64,000 bases of DNA. Source: CBDDEC01 sp965226785. Its GTDB lineage: Bacteria > Chloroflexota > Dehalococcoidia > UBA2979. Positions within the stretch are counted from its first letter, which is position 1. Each line of letters starts with the position of its first letter. The position numbers and the translations under genes are program-made. The notes beneath the pieces were generated by a model that saw only the letters and a list, made by a program, of their open reading frames with translations, was not told the origin of the DNA and searched no databases. Below are positions 26,405 to 35,412 of this stretch, in pieces. The DNA lies in contig CBDDEC010000004.1 of NCBI GenBank assembly GCA_965226785.1, positions 806,001 through 870,000 on the forward strand, written 5' to 3'.

Positions 26405-27560
26405 CTGAAATAGAAAAGGCAACGTTCTGTACTGGTTCAGCACGTCCGATACACCTCCTGCTGTTTCTTGGCCGCCCAGTTCTGAAGGAACTGGGCTGGG
26501 GTGAGGTAGTCGAGCGCCTGGTGAGGGCGGATGAAGTTGTAGACGTCCTCGTAGTGACGGAGGGCGGGTTTGAAGCCCTCGACGGTCGGTGGGGCATCTG
26601 AGCATTGGTAGAACTCCTCGCGGTAGGTGCGGTTGGCTCGCTCCACGGCCCCGTTCAACTTGGGACTGTGCGGTGGCAGGACGAAGAGCTTTATGCCCTT
26701 CTCCCGGCAGGCCTCCTCGAAGCGAGCCATGAACTCCGAACCGCCATCGACCTGGATCGCTTTGATGGGGGAGGGCGTGCGCTCGATGAGGTCCTCAAGA
26801 GCCCGGGCCGCGGAGCTGGCGGTAGCACGGTAGGAGATGGTGGGAACCGACCAGCGGGAGACGACATCGACGGCTGTGAACTGCTTAAGGTCCACACCGG
26901 GCTCCGGCCGGATATCGACCGTGTCGACCTGGACGATGTCCCCCGGTGCCTTCGCTGCATAGTCCCTGGGCTTGCGGCTGGCGTAGTGGCGTTTTCGCTT
27001 ACGCAGCCGGCTGCGTATCCGCCTCAGGGGTTCCTTGAGCTCACCCCGCCGCTTCAGGTAGCGCAGGATGCGGCCCACTCGGGAAGCGGAGAGCTGGATT
27101 CCCCGACGTGCCAGGAGGACGACCAGCTTCATCTTGCCCCAGGCTGGGTACTTCTCCCGGAGGGCTTTGACGGCGAGGATCTGCGTCAAGGTCCAGGTTG
27201 GCTGGCGAACCTTTTGGGGGCGGCTGGAGCGGTTCTCCAGAGCTGAGAGAGCGTAAGGGTTGTAGCGGCCGAGCCAGCGATAGAGGGTTGCCCGGCTAAG
27301 GCCGAAGTGGCGGCAGGTGAGGCTCACGTTCTGGCCGTTCTGATGGTGCCAGTCGAGCCATTTGAGACGCGCTCTGGCCTCTCGCGAGAGGTCCTCAAGG
27401 TGCATCTTCCCAAGGCGGTTCTGCTGCCACGTCTGGGCCCTGAAGTTCCTCACGGGGACACCATCGCTAGGAGTGATGGCTGAAGTGGCGTTAGGCTTGG
27501 ACATGGGAGACCTCGTTCGGTTTGGCGTAGATATCCAAATCCTAACGTTGGTCTCCCTTT
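26405..27560 (-). mobile_element. IS481-type insertion sequence
   Basis: It encloses the transposase at 26437-27504. Candidate imperfect inverted ends are CTGAAATAGAAAAGGC...AACGTT near 26406-26434 and, on the other strand, CAGACAGCAGAAAGGG...CAACGTT near 27540-27570; they align only with gaps, so the boundaries are approximate. Confidence 0.6.
26437..27504 (-). CDS. IS481-family transposase
   Basis: 355 residues from ATG 27504. Two helix-turn-helix modules (NVSLTCRHFGLSRATLYRWL and QILAVKALREKYPAWGKMKL) precede an rve domain with GDIVQVDTVDIRPEPGV (Asp), IKAIQVDGGSEFMARF (Asp) and LNGAVERANRTYREEFYQ (Glu), ending FIRPHQALDYLTPAQFLQNW. All catalytic residues are present and the reading frame is intact. 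The in-frame sequence upstream of 27504 is not expected to be translated. Confidence 0.88.
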   Translation of the reverse strand: MSKPNATSAITPSDGVPVRNFRAQTWQQNRLGKMHLEDLSREARARLKWLDWHHQNGQNVSLTCRHFGLSRATLYRWLGRYNPYALSALENRSSRPQKVRQPTWTLTQILAVKALREKYPAWGKMKLVVLLARRGIQLSASRVGRILRYLKRRGELKEPLRRIRSRLRKRKRHYASRKPRDYAAKAPGDIVQVDTVDIRPEPGVDLKQFTAVDVVSRWSVPTISYRATASSAARALEDLIERTPSPIKAIQVDGGSEFMARFEEACREKGIKLFVLPPHSPKLNGAVERANRTYREEFYQCSDAPPTVEGFKPALRHYEDVYNFIRPHQALDYLTPAQFLQNWAAKKQQEVYRTC

Positions 27561-27762
27561 CTGCTGTCTGAAGAACGGTGATATCTGATCGCCGGTTGGC
27601 CCTTCCCTGGCACCCCAACAACTGCTTACACAATTGTCCGAGCCTGGGCTCCGAGCGGTCGTTGCGCCAGGACCTACTTCTGCCTCCCAGCACAGAGGCG
27701 ACTGTCTCGCACCTATCCGGACTTCTTCACGTGAACTGCCCCGGCTTTCCTGGAGACTGAAT

Positions 27763-28092
27763 TCATTGGGCGTTAGCCGGCGCTGGATCTAAAGAACCAG
27801 CGCGACTTTGTTCGTAGTCGGCGGGGGGCAGGTAGCCGTTTGGTCCGAAGAGCCGGCGGTTGTTGAACCAGGCCACATAGTCCAGGGTAGCCAGCTCAAC
27901 ATCCTCAAGGCCACGCCATGGCCCCCGCTGGTGGATCAGCTCGGCCTTGTATAAGCCGATCATTGTCTCCGCCAGGGCGTTATCGTAGCTGTCCCCGCGG
28001 CTGCCGACCGAAGTTACAGCGCCCGCCTCGGCGAGCCTCTCCGTGTAGCGGATCGCAAGATATTGACCGAGTTCATGTGGTCGTCGCAACAC
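27763..28092 (-). pseudogene. IS3-family OrfB, C-terminal fragment
   Basis: Reads QYLAIRYTERLAEAGAVTSV, GSRGDSYDNALAETMIGLYK (catalytic Glu), AELIHQRGPWRGLEDVELAT and YVAWFNNRRLFGPNGYLPPA, the end of an IS3-family integrase. The first two catalytic Asp residues and OrfA are missing. The fragment interrupts a short unrelated gene at about 28095. Confidence 0.8.
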
Positions 28093-28095
28093 CCT

Positions 28096-28183
28096 CTAAA
28101 GAGTCCCTCCAGAAGTCGCGGTCCCGAAGCTCCTGCTGGTAGTCGTGCGCCCGGTAGTAATCTCGATCGTCGTAATAACCCAT
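28096..28183 (-). pseudogene. N-terminal stub of an unknown Tyr/Asp-rich protein
   Basis: From ATG 28183, 29 codons read MGYYDDRDYYRAHDYQQ and then an ELRDRDFWRDSL stretch, strongly biased to Tyr, Asp and Arg and quite unlike random high-GC frames. It fuses directly to the IS3 fragment. I do not recognise the family; the pattern looks like the start of a real protein cut by insertion. Confidence 0.35.
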
Positions 28184-28684
28184 GGTCTCCTTCGCATCCG
28201 GATGCCCGATTGCACCGATGTTTCTAAACGAGATCCTAGGTAGCAGGCCGCGCCGACACAGTGAATAACTTCACTCAACACCCGGGAGCGTCGGCCCGAT
28301 TAGCCGGCCGTGCTAAGACCGACAGAGCTGGACGCTCAGTCTTCCATCGCTCAATTATCACGGTCCGTAATAGTGACAATCTGGGGGGACATCCTCCGGG
28401 ATGTTGTGCAGCGTGGCAGGCCCGCCGGGGCGCAAGTCCCCCCCAGGCGGTCGAGGCGCAGGGGGCGTTCGGCACTCCTGGCGGGCCGGCCGGCGAGCGC
28501 AAAGTAGACCGCTACTCTGTTTCAAGAAACGGCACTTCACGTCCTGAGTGAGGTATAGGGGGGCGTGCCCGCGCGGCATGGCTGATACCGTCGCGCCAGA
28601 ACCCCCTCTCCAGCGCCCCGAACCGCTGAGGAGGGGGTTCAGGCTTGCCCCGAGGGCTGCGGGGCGGTTGCTCTCGGGGCCCGG
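28184..28684. other. 501-bp gap
   Basis: No gene supported on either strand and no RNA or terminator recognised. It separates the insertion-sequence cluster from the MFS gene. Confidence 0.35.
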
Positions 28685-29987
28685 ATGATCGACGCTGCGC
28701 GTGTGGGCAGTCCGGTGCCGGTCTCCCCGCCTGTGGAATCGCAGGTCCCTGCCGCACCCGTAAGCGCTGCCCCCGCACGCCTCGGTACTTTCCACTCACT
28801 TCGAGACCCCGCATTCGCATGGTTCTTCATCAGCACGCTGGGAATGATGGGCGCCGTGATGATGCAGATGCTCGTGCGGGGGTTCCTCGTGTTCGAGCTG
28901 ACGGGTTCGTTTACTGCCCTCGGACTCCTCAGTCTCGCCTCCGCGTTGCCCCAGCTGGTATTCGGGTTCTATGGGGGAGTTCTGGCGGACCGCTTCCCAA
29001 AGAAGATCGTCACCCAGGTTGGCCAGGTCATCGGGTGCGCGAACGTCCTGGGAATGGGATTACTCGCATCGTTCGGTTTGTTGGAGTTCTGGCATCTTCT
29101 GGCCAGCGGCGTCGGTTCGGGGCTCCTGGTGGGCATGATGATGCCCGCGCGTCAGGCAATGGTGTACGAAGTCGTCAAGGGCGAGCGAATGATGAACGCC
29201 ATCTCGCTCAATTCCGCCGGCATGAACATGATGCAGATCACCGCGCCGGCGGTGGGTGGCCTCGTGCTTCGGGCCTGGGGAGCGGACGGTGCATTCTTCG
29301 TGATGGCGGCGAGCTACGCCGTCGCGATCCTCACCATGTCATTAGTGCCCGGGGCGCCGGCGACGCAGAGGAGCGCCGCGACCGCGAGCGGAGCGGTTCG
29401 TGAGGTTTTGGACGGTCTCAGGTATGTCGGGAACCACAGGGAGCTGAGGCAGATCCTGGTGTTCAGTTTCTTCGTGGCGCTCTTGGGGTCAGCCTATATG
29501 CCTGTCTTGCCCGGCTTCGTCCTCCGACGTGTTCTCCGGCGATTCGTCCGTTCTCGGTCTTCTCATCGCCGTGAGCGCCGCAGGCTCCCTCGTGGGATCG
29601 TTGGTTCTTGCTACGTTGCCCGACAGCTATCGCGGGCAGCTTCTGATCGGGAGCGGCATCGTGCTTGGCCTTGGACTGATCGGGCTCTCTTTCAGTCCCT
29701 CCGTTCTGGTTGCGATCCCGTTCATGGTGATCATCGGAATAGGCCAAGCGGGACGGCAGAGCGTCGGCAACACTCTGCTTCTTGCCTACGCGGACGATTC
29801 GTATCGTGGACGTGTGATGTCCCTCTTCATGTTGCAGTTCGCGGTTATGTCGTTCGGCGGGTTCGCTATCGGCGTAGCGGCCAGCCTAATCAGCATAGAG
29901 CTGGCATTCGGGACCGTCGCAATCGGCCTCGTTGCGGTTGGTCTCGTGACCGCATTGACGTCGCGCACGCTGCGGACGATTGACTGA
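28685..29987 (+). pseudogene. MFS transporter (DHA3-like), single frameshift
   Basis: The two halves of a 12-helix major-facilitator exporter lie in different frames. The first (from ATG 28685) includes DPAFAWFFISTLGMMGAVMM and LADRFPKKIVTQVGQ, the loop 2-3 signature, and runs to VLPGFV. The second starts SDVFSGDSSVLGLLIAVSAA and ends VTALTSRTLRTID at 29987. The junction reads GTCCTCCGACG at about 29520, so one surplus C explains the shift. Corrected, the protein has about 433 residues. This may be a base-calling error or recent inactivation. It resembles enterobactin/macrolide exporters; the substrate is unknown. Confidence 0.8.
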
Positions 29988-30155
29988 GCTCGAGGAAAGG
30001 GGCTGAGGAACCAGCCCACTGCCGAGTCCACCACTCCTCGATCGGGCGTCACGCGGGTCCGGCCGTTTGGCGTGGGGCGTTTTGGAGGAGCCCGAGTCTC
30101 GCTTCTCCGGCGCCGGGCGCGATCGTGTGCTTCGGCGTGGTTCTTAATCGAGGAG

Positions 30156-31244
30156 CTATTCGAGGGTGGCGATGTGCTCTCGTCGGGCTAAGTTCCAGTC
30201 GATCTCGTACCCGAGCCCGGCTTTGGTGGGTGCCTGTACGACGCCGCCATCCATGTTGATGTCCTCGACCAGCCCGTACACGTTGGCGCCGGTACAGGGG
30301 AAGAATTCGAAGAACTCACAGTTCGGGACGGCCATCGTGATGTGGAGATTCGCGACGTTATTGAGGGAATTGCCTCCGTGATGCACTTCGCACTTCATTT
30401 TGAAACCCTCGGCGAGGTGACAGAGCCGCACAGTGGGAGTGATCCCGCCCGTAACGGCAACGTCGCCCCGAAGGATGTCGGTCGCGTACTGGACGATCCA
30501 CTGGGCCATGCCGTAATACCGCCCGGGCGCATGTTCGGTGGACATAATCGGTATGTCCAATTTCTGGTGCAGCTTCACATAGCCGTAGAGGTCTTCTGCG
30601 GCCAAAGGGTCTTCATACCAGTAGAAGTCGAGTTCTTCGATAGCCCGCCCGACCCGCACCGCGTCTTCGTACCCGTAGGACCACATGGAGTCGAGCATGA
30701 GCTTCATGTCAGGGCCCACGGCTTCGCGGACGGCCCGGCAGATCTCAACGTCCGCTGCAGGGTCGTTGTGAGGATGGATCTTGTGCGCGGTCCAGCCCTC
30801 GTCTTTGAAGCGAACGGCCTCCTCGGCATACTCTTCCTTCGATTGGTGGAACGCAGTGCTCGAGTAGACCGGCACCGATTCCTTGCAGGTCCCCAGCAAC
30901 CTATGAACGGGCTGGCCGGCGACTTTGCCGTTGATATCCCACAGACAGACGTCGATTGCGCCGATGACCTGTGTCGTTATCGCGCGGTTGATCTTCCAGA
31001 GCTCCGACCAGATCGTCCCGATGTCCTGAGGGTTGCGTCCCATGATTCGGGGCTTGGCCAGATCGATCAGGTTGGCAGCCAGGCGCTCCGGCGAGCTCAG
31101 AAACGCGTTCCCACTCACGCCCTCGTCCGTCTCGACGGTGACGATCCCGAGCTGCCTCTTCCCGCCGAAAAACATGCCCGTACCGGCCTGCGGCGGCTGG
31201 CCCGGCCAGTTCAGGATGTCCACTTTAACGTTCGTGATCTTCAC
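30156..31244 (-). CDS. mandelate racemase/muconate lactonising enzyme family protein
   Basis: 362 residues from GTG 31244, with GGAGG six bases upstream. An enolase-superfamily capping domain (residues 1-125) is followed by the barrel with K155-x-H157 (WTAHKIHPHND), metal ligands D185 (LMLDSMWSYG), E211 (WYEDPLA) and E237 (IMSTEHAPG), and a His pair at about 288 (CEVHHGGNS). This is the mandelate-racemase subgroup pattern of acid-sugar dehydratases. Exact substrate unknown. A second enolase-superfamily gene lay just upstream and has been truncated by an IS6 element. Confidence 0.88.
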   Translation of the reverse strand: MKITNVKVDILNWPGQPPQAGTGMFFGGKRQLGIVTVETDEGVSGNAFLSSPERLAANLIDLAKPRIMGRNPQDIGTIWSELWKINRAITTQVIGAIDVCLWDINGKVAGQPVHRLLGTCKESVPVYSSTAFHQSKEEYAEEAVRFKDEGWTAHKIHPHNDPAADVEICRAVREAVGPDMKLMLDSMWSYGYEDAVRVGRAIEELDFYWYEDPLAAEDLYGYVKLHQKLDIPIMSTEHAPGRYYGMAQWIVQYATDILRGDVAVTGGITPTVRLCHLAEGFKMKCEVHHGGNSLNNVANLHITMAVPNCEFFEFFPCTGANVYGLVEDINMDGGVVQAPTKAGLGYEIDWNLARREHIATLE

Positions 31245-31306
31245 GGGGTGCCTCCATTGGAATTCGCTGCGAGCCGATGAGATAACCCATGCACGACCGC
31301 ATGACG

Positions 31307-31842
31307 TTACCGCCTCACCGTCGATGAGGGGCCGAATGGACGGGCCGGGAAGGGCTGGTATGGTAAGCGCTCCAAGGCCGCAAGGTCGAGGTCGATGCCG
31401 AGGCCCGGCCGTTCCGGCAGGTCGATGTATCCGTCGACCACCTCGAATGGGGGGATGGTGACCTCCCGGCCGAACTCCTCCAAGTTTACGAAGTATTCGG
31501 TAATCAGAAAATTCGGGATGGTTCCGGACACCTGCAGTGTGGCCGCGAGGCCGACCGTTGTGGAATTGTAGTTGTGTGGTGCCACGGCGACGAAGTAGGT
31601 TTCCGCCATCGCGGCGACCTCCCTGAGTTCCAGGATCCCGCCGACATTGCAGACGTCCGGGTTGATGATGTCGGCGGCCGACTGTTCGAAGACCTCCCGG
31701 AACTCGAATTTCGTATACAGCTCCTCGCCCGTGACCACGGGGATCGGAATCGATTGACGCACCTCGGCGAGAGCCTTCACATTCTCGGCAAGGACCGGTT
31801 CTTCGAACCAAAACGGATTCAGTGGCGCGATGGCCTCGGCGG
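31307..31842 (-). pseudogene. enolase-superfamily protein, C-terminal half
   Basis: The frame begins AEAIAPLNPFWFEEPVL, with the second metal-binding Glu, then IPVVTGEELYTKFEFREVFE (third ligand), DIINPDVCNVGGILELREVA and VAPHNYNSTTVGLAA (His). It ends at 31307. The capping domain and first barrel strands are missing because the terminal inverted repeat of an IS6 element starts at 31843, and they are not found on the far side. It is related in family to the intact neighbour but not a copy of it. Confidence 0.85.
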
Positions 31843-32790
31843 CTGCGTCAGATCTGAGGGCTCGAACTGTGAGGTTTAGCCTCGTCTGAGCATGGACGAG
31901 GAGACATCGGTGAACTGTCCGCACTGTGCATCCGCCGCCACGACCAGACGCCAGGCGCGCACGACGCTCGGCTACCGGCGGTTCAACTGCCGCTCGTGCA
32001 AGCGTCGCTTCAACGAGCGAACCGGCACGCCGTTCAACCATCTTCAGGTCCCGACCGACGTGGTGCTCCTCGCGGTGCTGTGGCGTCTGCGCTACAAGCT
32101 GAGTTTCCGCGACGTGGCAGAGATGCTCCTCCAGCGCGGTGTTGAGGTCACGCACGAGACCATCCGGGAGTGGGAGTTTCGATTCGCCCCACTGCTCGCC
32201 GGCCAGCTCCGCGCCAAGCGACGAGCCCGAGCCGGCGAGTCCTGGTACCTCGACGAGACGTACGTGAAGGTCGCTGGGCGCTGGTGCTACCTCTACCGAG
32301 CGATCGACGGCGACGGAGAACTGATCGATTCGATGCTGAGCGAGCGTCGAGACAAGCATGCCGCGCGGAGGTTCTTGCGGAGACTGGTCGAGATCACCGA
32401 ACGCAGGCCCGCACGGATCACGACCGACCTGCACCCCGCTTACCGACGGGCGATCCGCTGGATCATCGGCCGCAAGGCTTGGCATCGCACGACGCAGTAC
32501 CTCAACAACTACACCGAGCAGAGTCACCGAGCGGTGAAGCAGCGCTACTACCCGATGCAGGGCTTCGGGAGCTTCGAGTCCGCGTCGCGCTTCTGTAGCG
32601 CGTTCGATGAGCTGCGACAGTACTTCCGCGTCCGCCGCCGCGGTGGCGCCCATGTCGCGTTGACAGAGCAGCGACGGCTCTTCCTCACACGCTGGCACTC
32701 GCTGATCAGCGAACTGGCTGCAGCATAGACCACCAGCGACGTCGCCTTGTGGCGCCTAAGGGTCGACGCGCCCTGAGATCTGACACTGCC
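31843..32790 (+). mobile_element. IS6-family insertion sequence
   Basis: Terminal inverted repeats of 21 bp match at 18 positions: GGC...GTCAGATCTGAGGGC at 31843-31863 and, inverted, GGC...GTCAGATCTCAGGGC at 32770-32790. Ends starting GGC and a length of 948 bp fit IS6/IS26-like elements. Flanks (GCCTCGGC left, AGGGGGCC right) are not a target duplication, which fits replicative rearrangement with an adjacent deletion. Confidence 0.85.
31892..32728 (+). CDS. IS6-family transposase
   Basis: 278 residues. An N-terminal zinc-ribbon-like part (CPHCASAATTRRQ with FNCRSCKRRFNERT) precedes the DDE domain: SWYLDETYVKVAGRWCYLYR (Asp), RPARITTDLHPAYRRAIRW (Asp) and YLNNYTEQSHRAVKQRYYPM (Glu). SFRDVAEMLLQRGVEVTHET is the family's helix-turn-helix. 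The frame is intact. Confidence 0.9.
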   Translation: MDEETSVNCPHCASAATTRRQARTTLGYRRFNCRSCKRRFNERTGTPFNHLQVPTDVVLLAVLWRLRYKLSFRDVAEMLLQRGVEVTHETIREWEFRFAPLLAGQLRAKRRARAGESWYLDETYVKVAGRWCYLYRAIDGDGELIDSMLSERRDKHAARRFLRRLVEITERRPARITTDLHPAYRRAIRWIIGRKAWHRTTQYLNNYTEQSHRAVKQRYYPMQGFGSFESASRFCSAFDELRQYFRVRRRGGAHVALTEQRRLFLTRWHSLISELAAA

Positions 32791-32886
32791 AGGGGGCCCT
32801 ACCTAGTTCGGCCCGGCACGGAGCGCCGTCATTGCTGCTACCGTCGCCACCGCCCGCCGCAGTGGCGAGGCAAAAGGGGGATAGCG

Positions 32887-33315
32887 ATGGCAGATTCAGA
32901 TGCGGCTGGCGCAGCCCAGGCCTTCCTGACCGGCTTCAACACCGACGACTGGGACGCGATACGCGCGGTCACGGCGGACGATGCCGTCTACGAGGAGTTT
33001 GGGACGCAGCGCACCATCAAAGGTGCTGACGCGATCATCGAAGTGCTGCAGGCGTGGAAGACCGCGATGCCCGATGTGACCGGCACCGTAAGGTAACGTC
33101 GCGACGTCGGCAACTCAACACTCCTCGAGTTGGTATGGGAAGGGACGCACACCGGACCGCTTGAGACTCCGGATGGCACGATTCCGGCCTCTGGGAAGAC
33201 GCAACGCACTCCCGGTGTGTTCTCCGTTGACGTCCAGGACGGGGTTATTACGTCCAGCCGCAACTACTTCGACATGCTGACGTTCTTGCAGCAGATCGGC
33301 GCAGCGCCAGCCTAG
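32887..33315 (+). pseudogene. SnoaL-like/NTF2-fold protein with compensating indels
   Basis: ATG 32887 is preceded by AGGGGG. The frame DAAGAAQAFLTGFNTDDWDA and YEEFGTQRTIKGADAIIEVL stops at a TAA (33094-33096), then the same frame resumes STLLELVWEGTHTGPL and ends RNYFDMLTFLQQIGAAPA. Between them, removing one T after GTAAGG and adding one G before GCAAC restores NVATSGNSTLLEL, so a plus-one and a minus-one change about 20 bases apart explain the break. SnoaL-like proteins bind small hydrophobic ligands or act as cyclases/isomerases. Confidence 0.75.
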
Positions 33316-33337
33316 TCTTGACTCATGATCGCAGGCG

Positions 33338-33361
33338 ACGGCCGTCCTTCAGGGCGGCCGT
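33338..33361 (+). terminator. Rho-independent terminator
   Basis: A 10-bp stem ACGGCCGTCC / GGGCGGCCGT with a TTCA loop, one G-T pair, followed by TTCGCTTATT. It sits 22 bases after the SnoaL-like gene. Confidence 0.7.
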
Positions 33362-33528
33362 TTCGCTTATTGGGGTTGCTGAGAAGGATCTGACGGTGCG
33401 CAACGGAGGCCCTGCCGCACCTCTACGGGCGGCGCGAATGTCCCCAACATGTCCCCAGGGACGACCAGAGCCGGGGCATCGCACCCCGGCTCGATCGCCA
33501 GATCGCCGGATGGCTGTTGGGTTTGTTG

Positions 33529-33605
33529 TGGCGACCCCGAACGGATTCGAACCGTCGATCTCCACCGTGACAGGGTGGCGTGTTAGACCGCTACACTACG
33601 GGGCC
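33529..33605 (-). tRNA. tRNA-Asp (GTC)
   Basis: Read on the minus strand, the cloverleaf is complete: acceptor GGCCCCG pairs with CGGGGTC (one G-U), D stem GTGT/ACAC, anticodon stem CCACC/GGTGG with loop CTGTCAC giving anticodon GTC, five-base variable loop, and T arm GACGG-TTCGAAT-CCGTT. The discriminator is G and CCA is encoded (33529-33531). The 3' end faces the accessory region, the usual orientation for integration targets. Confidence 0.95.
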
Positions 33606-33736
33606 GCGTGCTCCAGACACCCTACGAGGCGTCCCCAGCGTGGTCAATCGCGCGGCTTCCTCGTCTCTCTGCGTCGATCTACACTCGGAGCAGCTCGTGC
33701 TGCGCGGTGTCGCGCGGCAAGTAGAGGGGCGGAGCC

Positions 33737-33985
33737 ATGCCGAGTAGCAGCCGACGTCGGCAGCCGCACCGACGGCCACCGCCGCGACCCACTTACCGCG
33801 GTGCGCCTACCGCGGAGGAGGTCGAGGAGCACCAGCCTTCCACCTCGGCGCGCGCCTCGAAGCCGACCGTGTACATCGCCCGGCAGACGCCGTATCTCTT
33901 CGGCGAACTGCGGCGTGTGTTGCTGACGAGTGCGGCCTGTTTCGGCCTGCTGGTGCTGCTGATTGTCGTCGACCGCCTCCAGTAG
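33737..33985 (+). CDS. small single-span membrane protein
   Basis: 82 residues: a basic Pro/Arg-rich N-terminus (SSRRRQPHRRPPPRPTYRG), an acidic stretch, and a C-terminal membrane helix (LLTSAACFGLLVLLIVVDRL) after YLFGELRRV. No known domain. Such short tail-anchored proteins are common near tRNA genes in related genomes, but the function is unknown. Confidence 0.55.
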   Translation: MPSSSRRRQPHRRPPPRPTYRGAPTAEEVEEHQPSTSARASKPTVYIARQTPYLFGELRRVLLTSAACFGLLVLLIVVDRLQ

Positions 33986-34005
33986 TCGAGTTCGCAGGCG
34001 CTGCG

Positions 34006-34518
34006 CTAGCGCAGCCGACCCCACGCAGCGACCGCCGCGATCGCCACCAAGAACAACCCCACGGTGTCGCGTAGCACGTGCTCGATCGCGATGTCTGAGA
34101 AGACGATCCGGAGCACGCCCGCGGCGACGACGCCCGCGACGGCGATCACCTGCATGGTGACGCCCCGCTTGCCACTGGTCGCCCGTCGGATCGACTCGGC
34201 GACGACCGCCCCGGCGCCCGAGCCGGCCAGCAACGCGATGATTAGGGAGAAGAACCCGCCGGCCCGACCCGCAGGGATCACGATCGAACCGACGAAGCCG
34301 AGGGGAACCGCGAGGACTGCGACGACGGCGATCGCGAGCAGGATGTCACGGGAGCCCAGCTCGTACATCGGCGGGCGGCGCATCTGGGCGCAGTCAGGGC
34401 AGCGGATGCCGCCGGGTGTGTGGACGAGGCACTGTGGACAGATCGCGACGCCGCAGCGGCCGCACGTCAGACCCGTCTCGGTGCTCGGATGGCGTTCGCA
34501 GTAGACGGGCGCGGTCAT
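34006..34518 (-). CDS. zinc-finger (B-box-like) membrane protein
   Basis: 170 residues. The N-terminal 45 residues hold the Cys/His pattern of a B-box-type zinc site (YCERHPSTETGLTCGRCGVA then ICPQCLVHTPGGIRCPDCAQ). Four hydrophobic segments follow (LLAIAVVAVLAVPLGFVGSI, FFSLIIALLAGSGAGAVVAE, VIAVAGVVAAGVLRIVF, VGLFLVAIAAVAAWG). The start overlaps the PHP gene's stop by ATGA, so the two are co-translated. The role is unknown; the zinc part probably binds protein or RNA at the membrane. Confidence 0.75.
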   Translation of the reverse strand: MTAPVYCERHPSTETGLTCGRCGVAICPQCLVHTPGGIRCPDCAQMRRPPMYELGSRDILLAIAVVAVLAVPLGFVGSIVIPAGRAGGFFSLIIALLAGSGAGAVVAESIRRATSGKRGVTMQVIAVAGVVAAGVLRIVFSDIAIEHVLRDTVGLFLVAIAAVAAWGRLR

Positions 34519-35390
34519 GCCGAGGCCGGTTCCGGGATCGTGCAGCCCCGGGCAGACGCTGCCTCCAGGAGTCGCTCGACGGCTTCATCTGGGAACGTGA
34601 TGTCGCCCGGTTCGTGCTCGTGTTCGCGATCGAGCCCGTGGAAGTCCGAACCGCCCGAGGCGATCAGACCGTTCGCCTCGGCGGTCGTACGGAGTTCCTC
34701 GACGATCGCGGCATCGTAGTGGCGGTAGTAGACCTCCATGCCGAAGAGCCCGGCCGCGACGAGCTCCGGGAGGTGTGTCTCGTAATCGGTCGTGAACGGC
34801 GGGTGAGCGAGGACGGCGACCCCGCCGCCCTCGTGGATCAGTTCGAGTGCCTGGACGGGGTGGAGCCGCTCGCGCGCCACGTAGGCCGGGCTCGAGGTGT
34901 CGAGGTAGCGGTCGAAGGCGTCGTTGATGTTGTCGACGTAGCCGGCCTCGACGAGCGCCCGCGCGACATGGGGCCGACCGATCGAGGCTTCGCCCGCGAT
35001 CTCCTGTACGCGCTCCCAGCGGATTGGCGCGCCCAGCGCCTCAAGGGCGTTCACCATCTTTTCGCCTCGGGCGACGCGGGCTGCGCGCATTCGATCAAGT
35101 TCGCTCACGAAGGTGGCCCGGGCGGAGTCGACGAAGAGCCCGAGCAGATGCAGCTCCGTGCCCGGCAGATCGCACGACAGCTCGACGCCCGGCACGAGCC
35201 GAAAGCCGGGAGTCGCTGCCGCGGCGGCGCGCGCCTCGTCGAGGCCGAGCAGCGTGTCGTGGTCTGTGAGCGCCAGGTTGCGTACACCTCGGCCGGCGGC
35301 GAGCTGGACGACGTCGGTCGGGCTGCGCGTGCCGTCCGAGCGCGACGAGTGGCAGTGGAAGTCACCGATCGCGCGGCGGGGTTCGGGCAC
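34515..35390 (-). CDS. PHP-domain phosphoesterase (RNase AM/TrpH-like)
   Basis: 291 residues with the metal-binding motifs of PHP phosphoesterases in order: IGDFHCHSSRSDGTRSPTDV, RNLALTDHDTLLGLDEA, LVPGVELSCDL, VAVLAHPPFTT and IASGGSDFHGLDRE. This arrangement matches YciV/TrpH-like enzymes that remove nucleotides or hydrolyse nucleoside 3',5'-bisphosphates. It lies 22 bases downstream of rny, a suggestive pairing for RNA turnover. Cytoplasmic. Confidence 0.87.
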   Translation of the reverse strand: MPEPRRAIGDFHCHSSRSDGTRSPTDVVQLAAGRGVRNLALTDHDTLLGLDEARAAAAATPGFRLVPGVELSCDLPGTELHLLGLFVDSARATFVSELDRMRAARVARGEKMVNALEALGAPIRWERVQEIAGEASIGRPHVARALVEAGYVDNINDAFDRYLDTSSPAYVARERLHPVQALELIHEGGGVAVLAHPPFTTDYETHLPELVAAGLFGMEVYYRHYDAAIVEELRTTAEANGLIASGGSDFHGLDREHEHEPGDITFPDEAVERLLEAASARGCTIPEPASA

Positions 35391-35412
35391 GCGCGGATCT
35401 CCTCGGCTGCGA

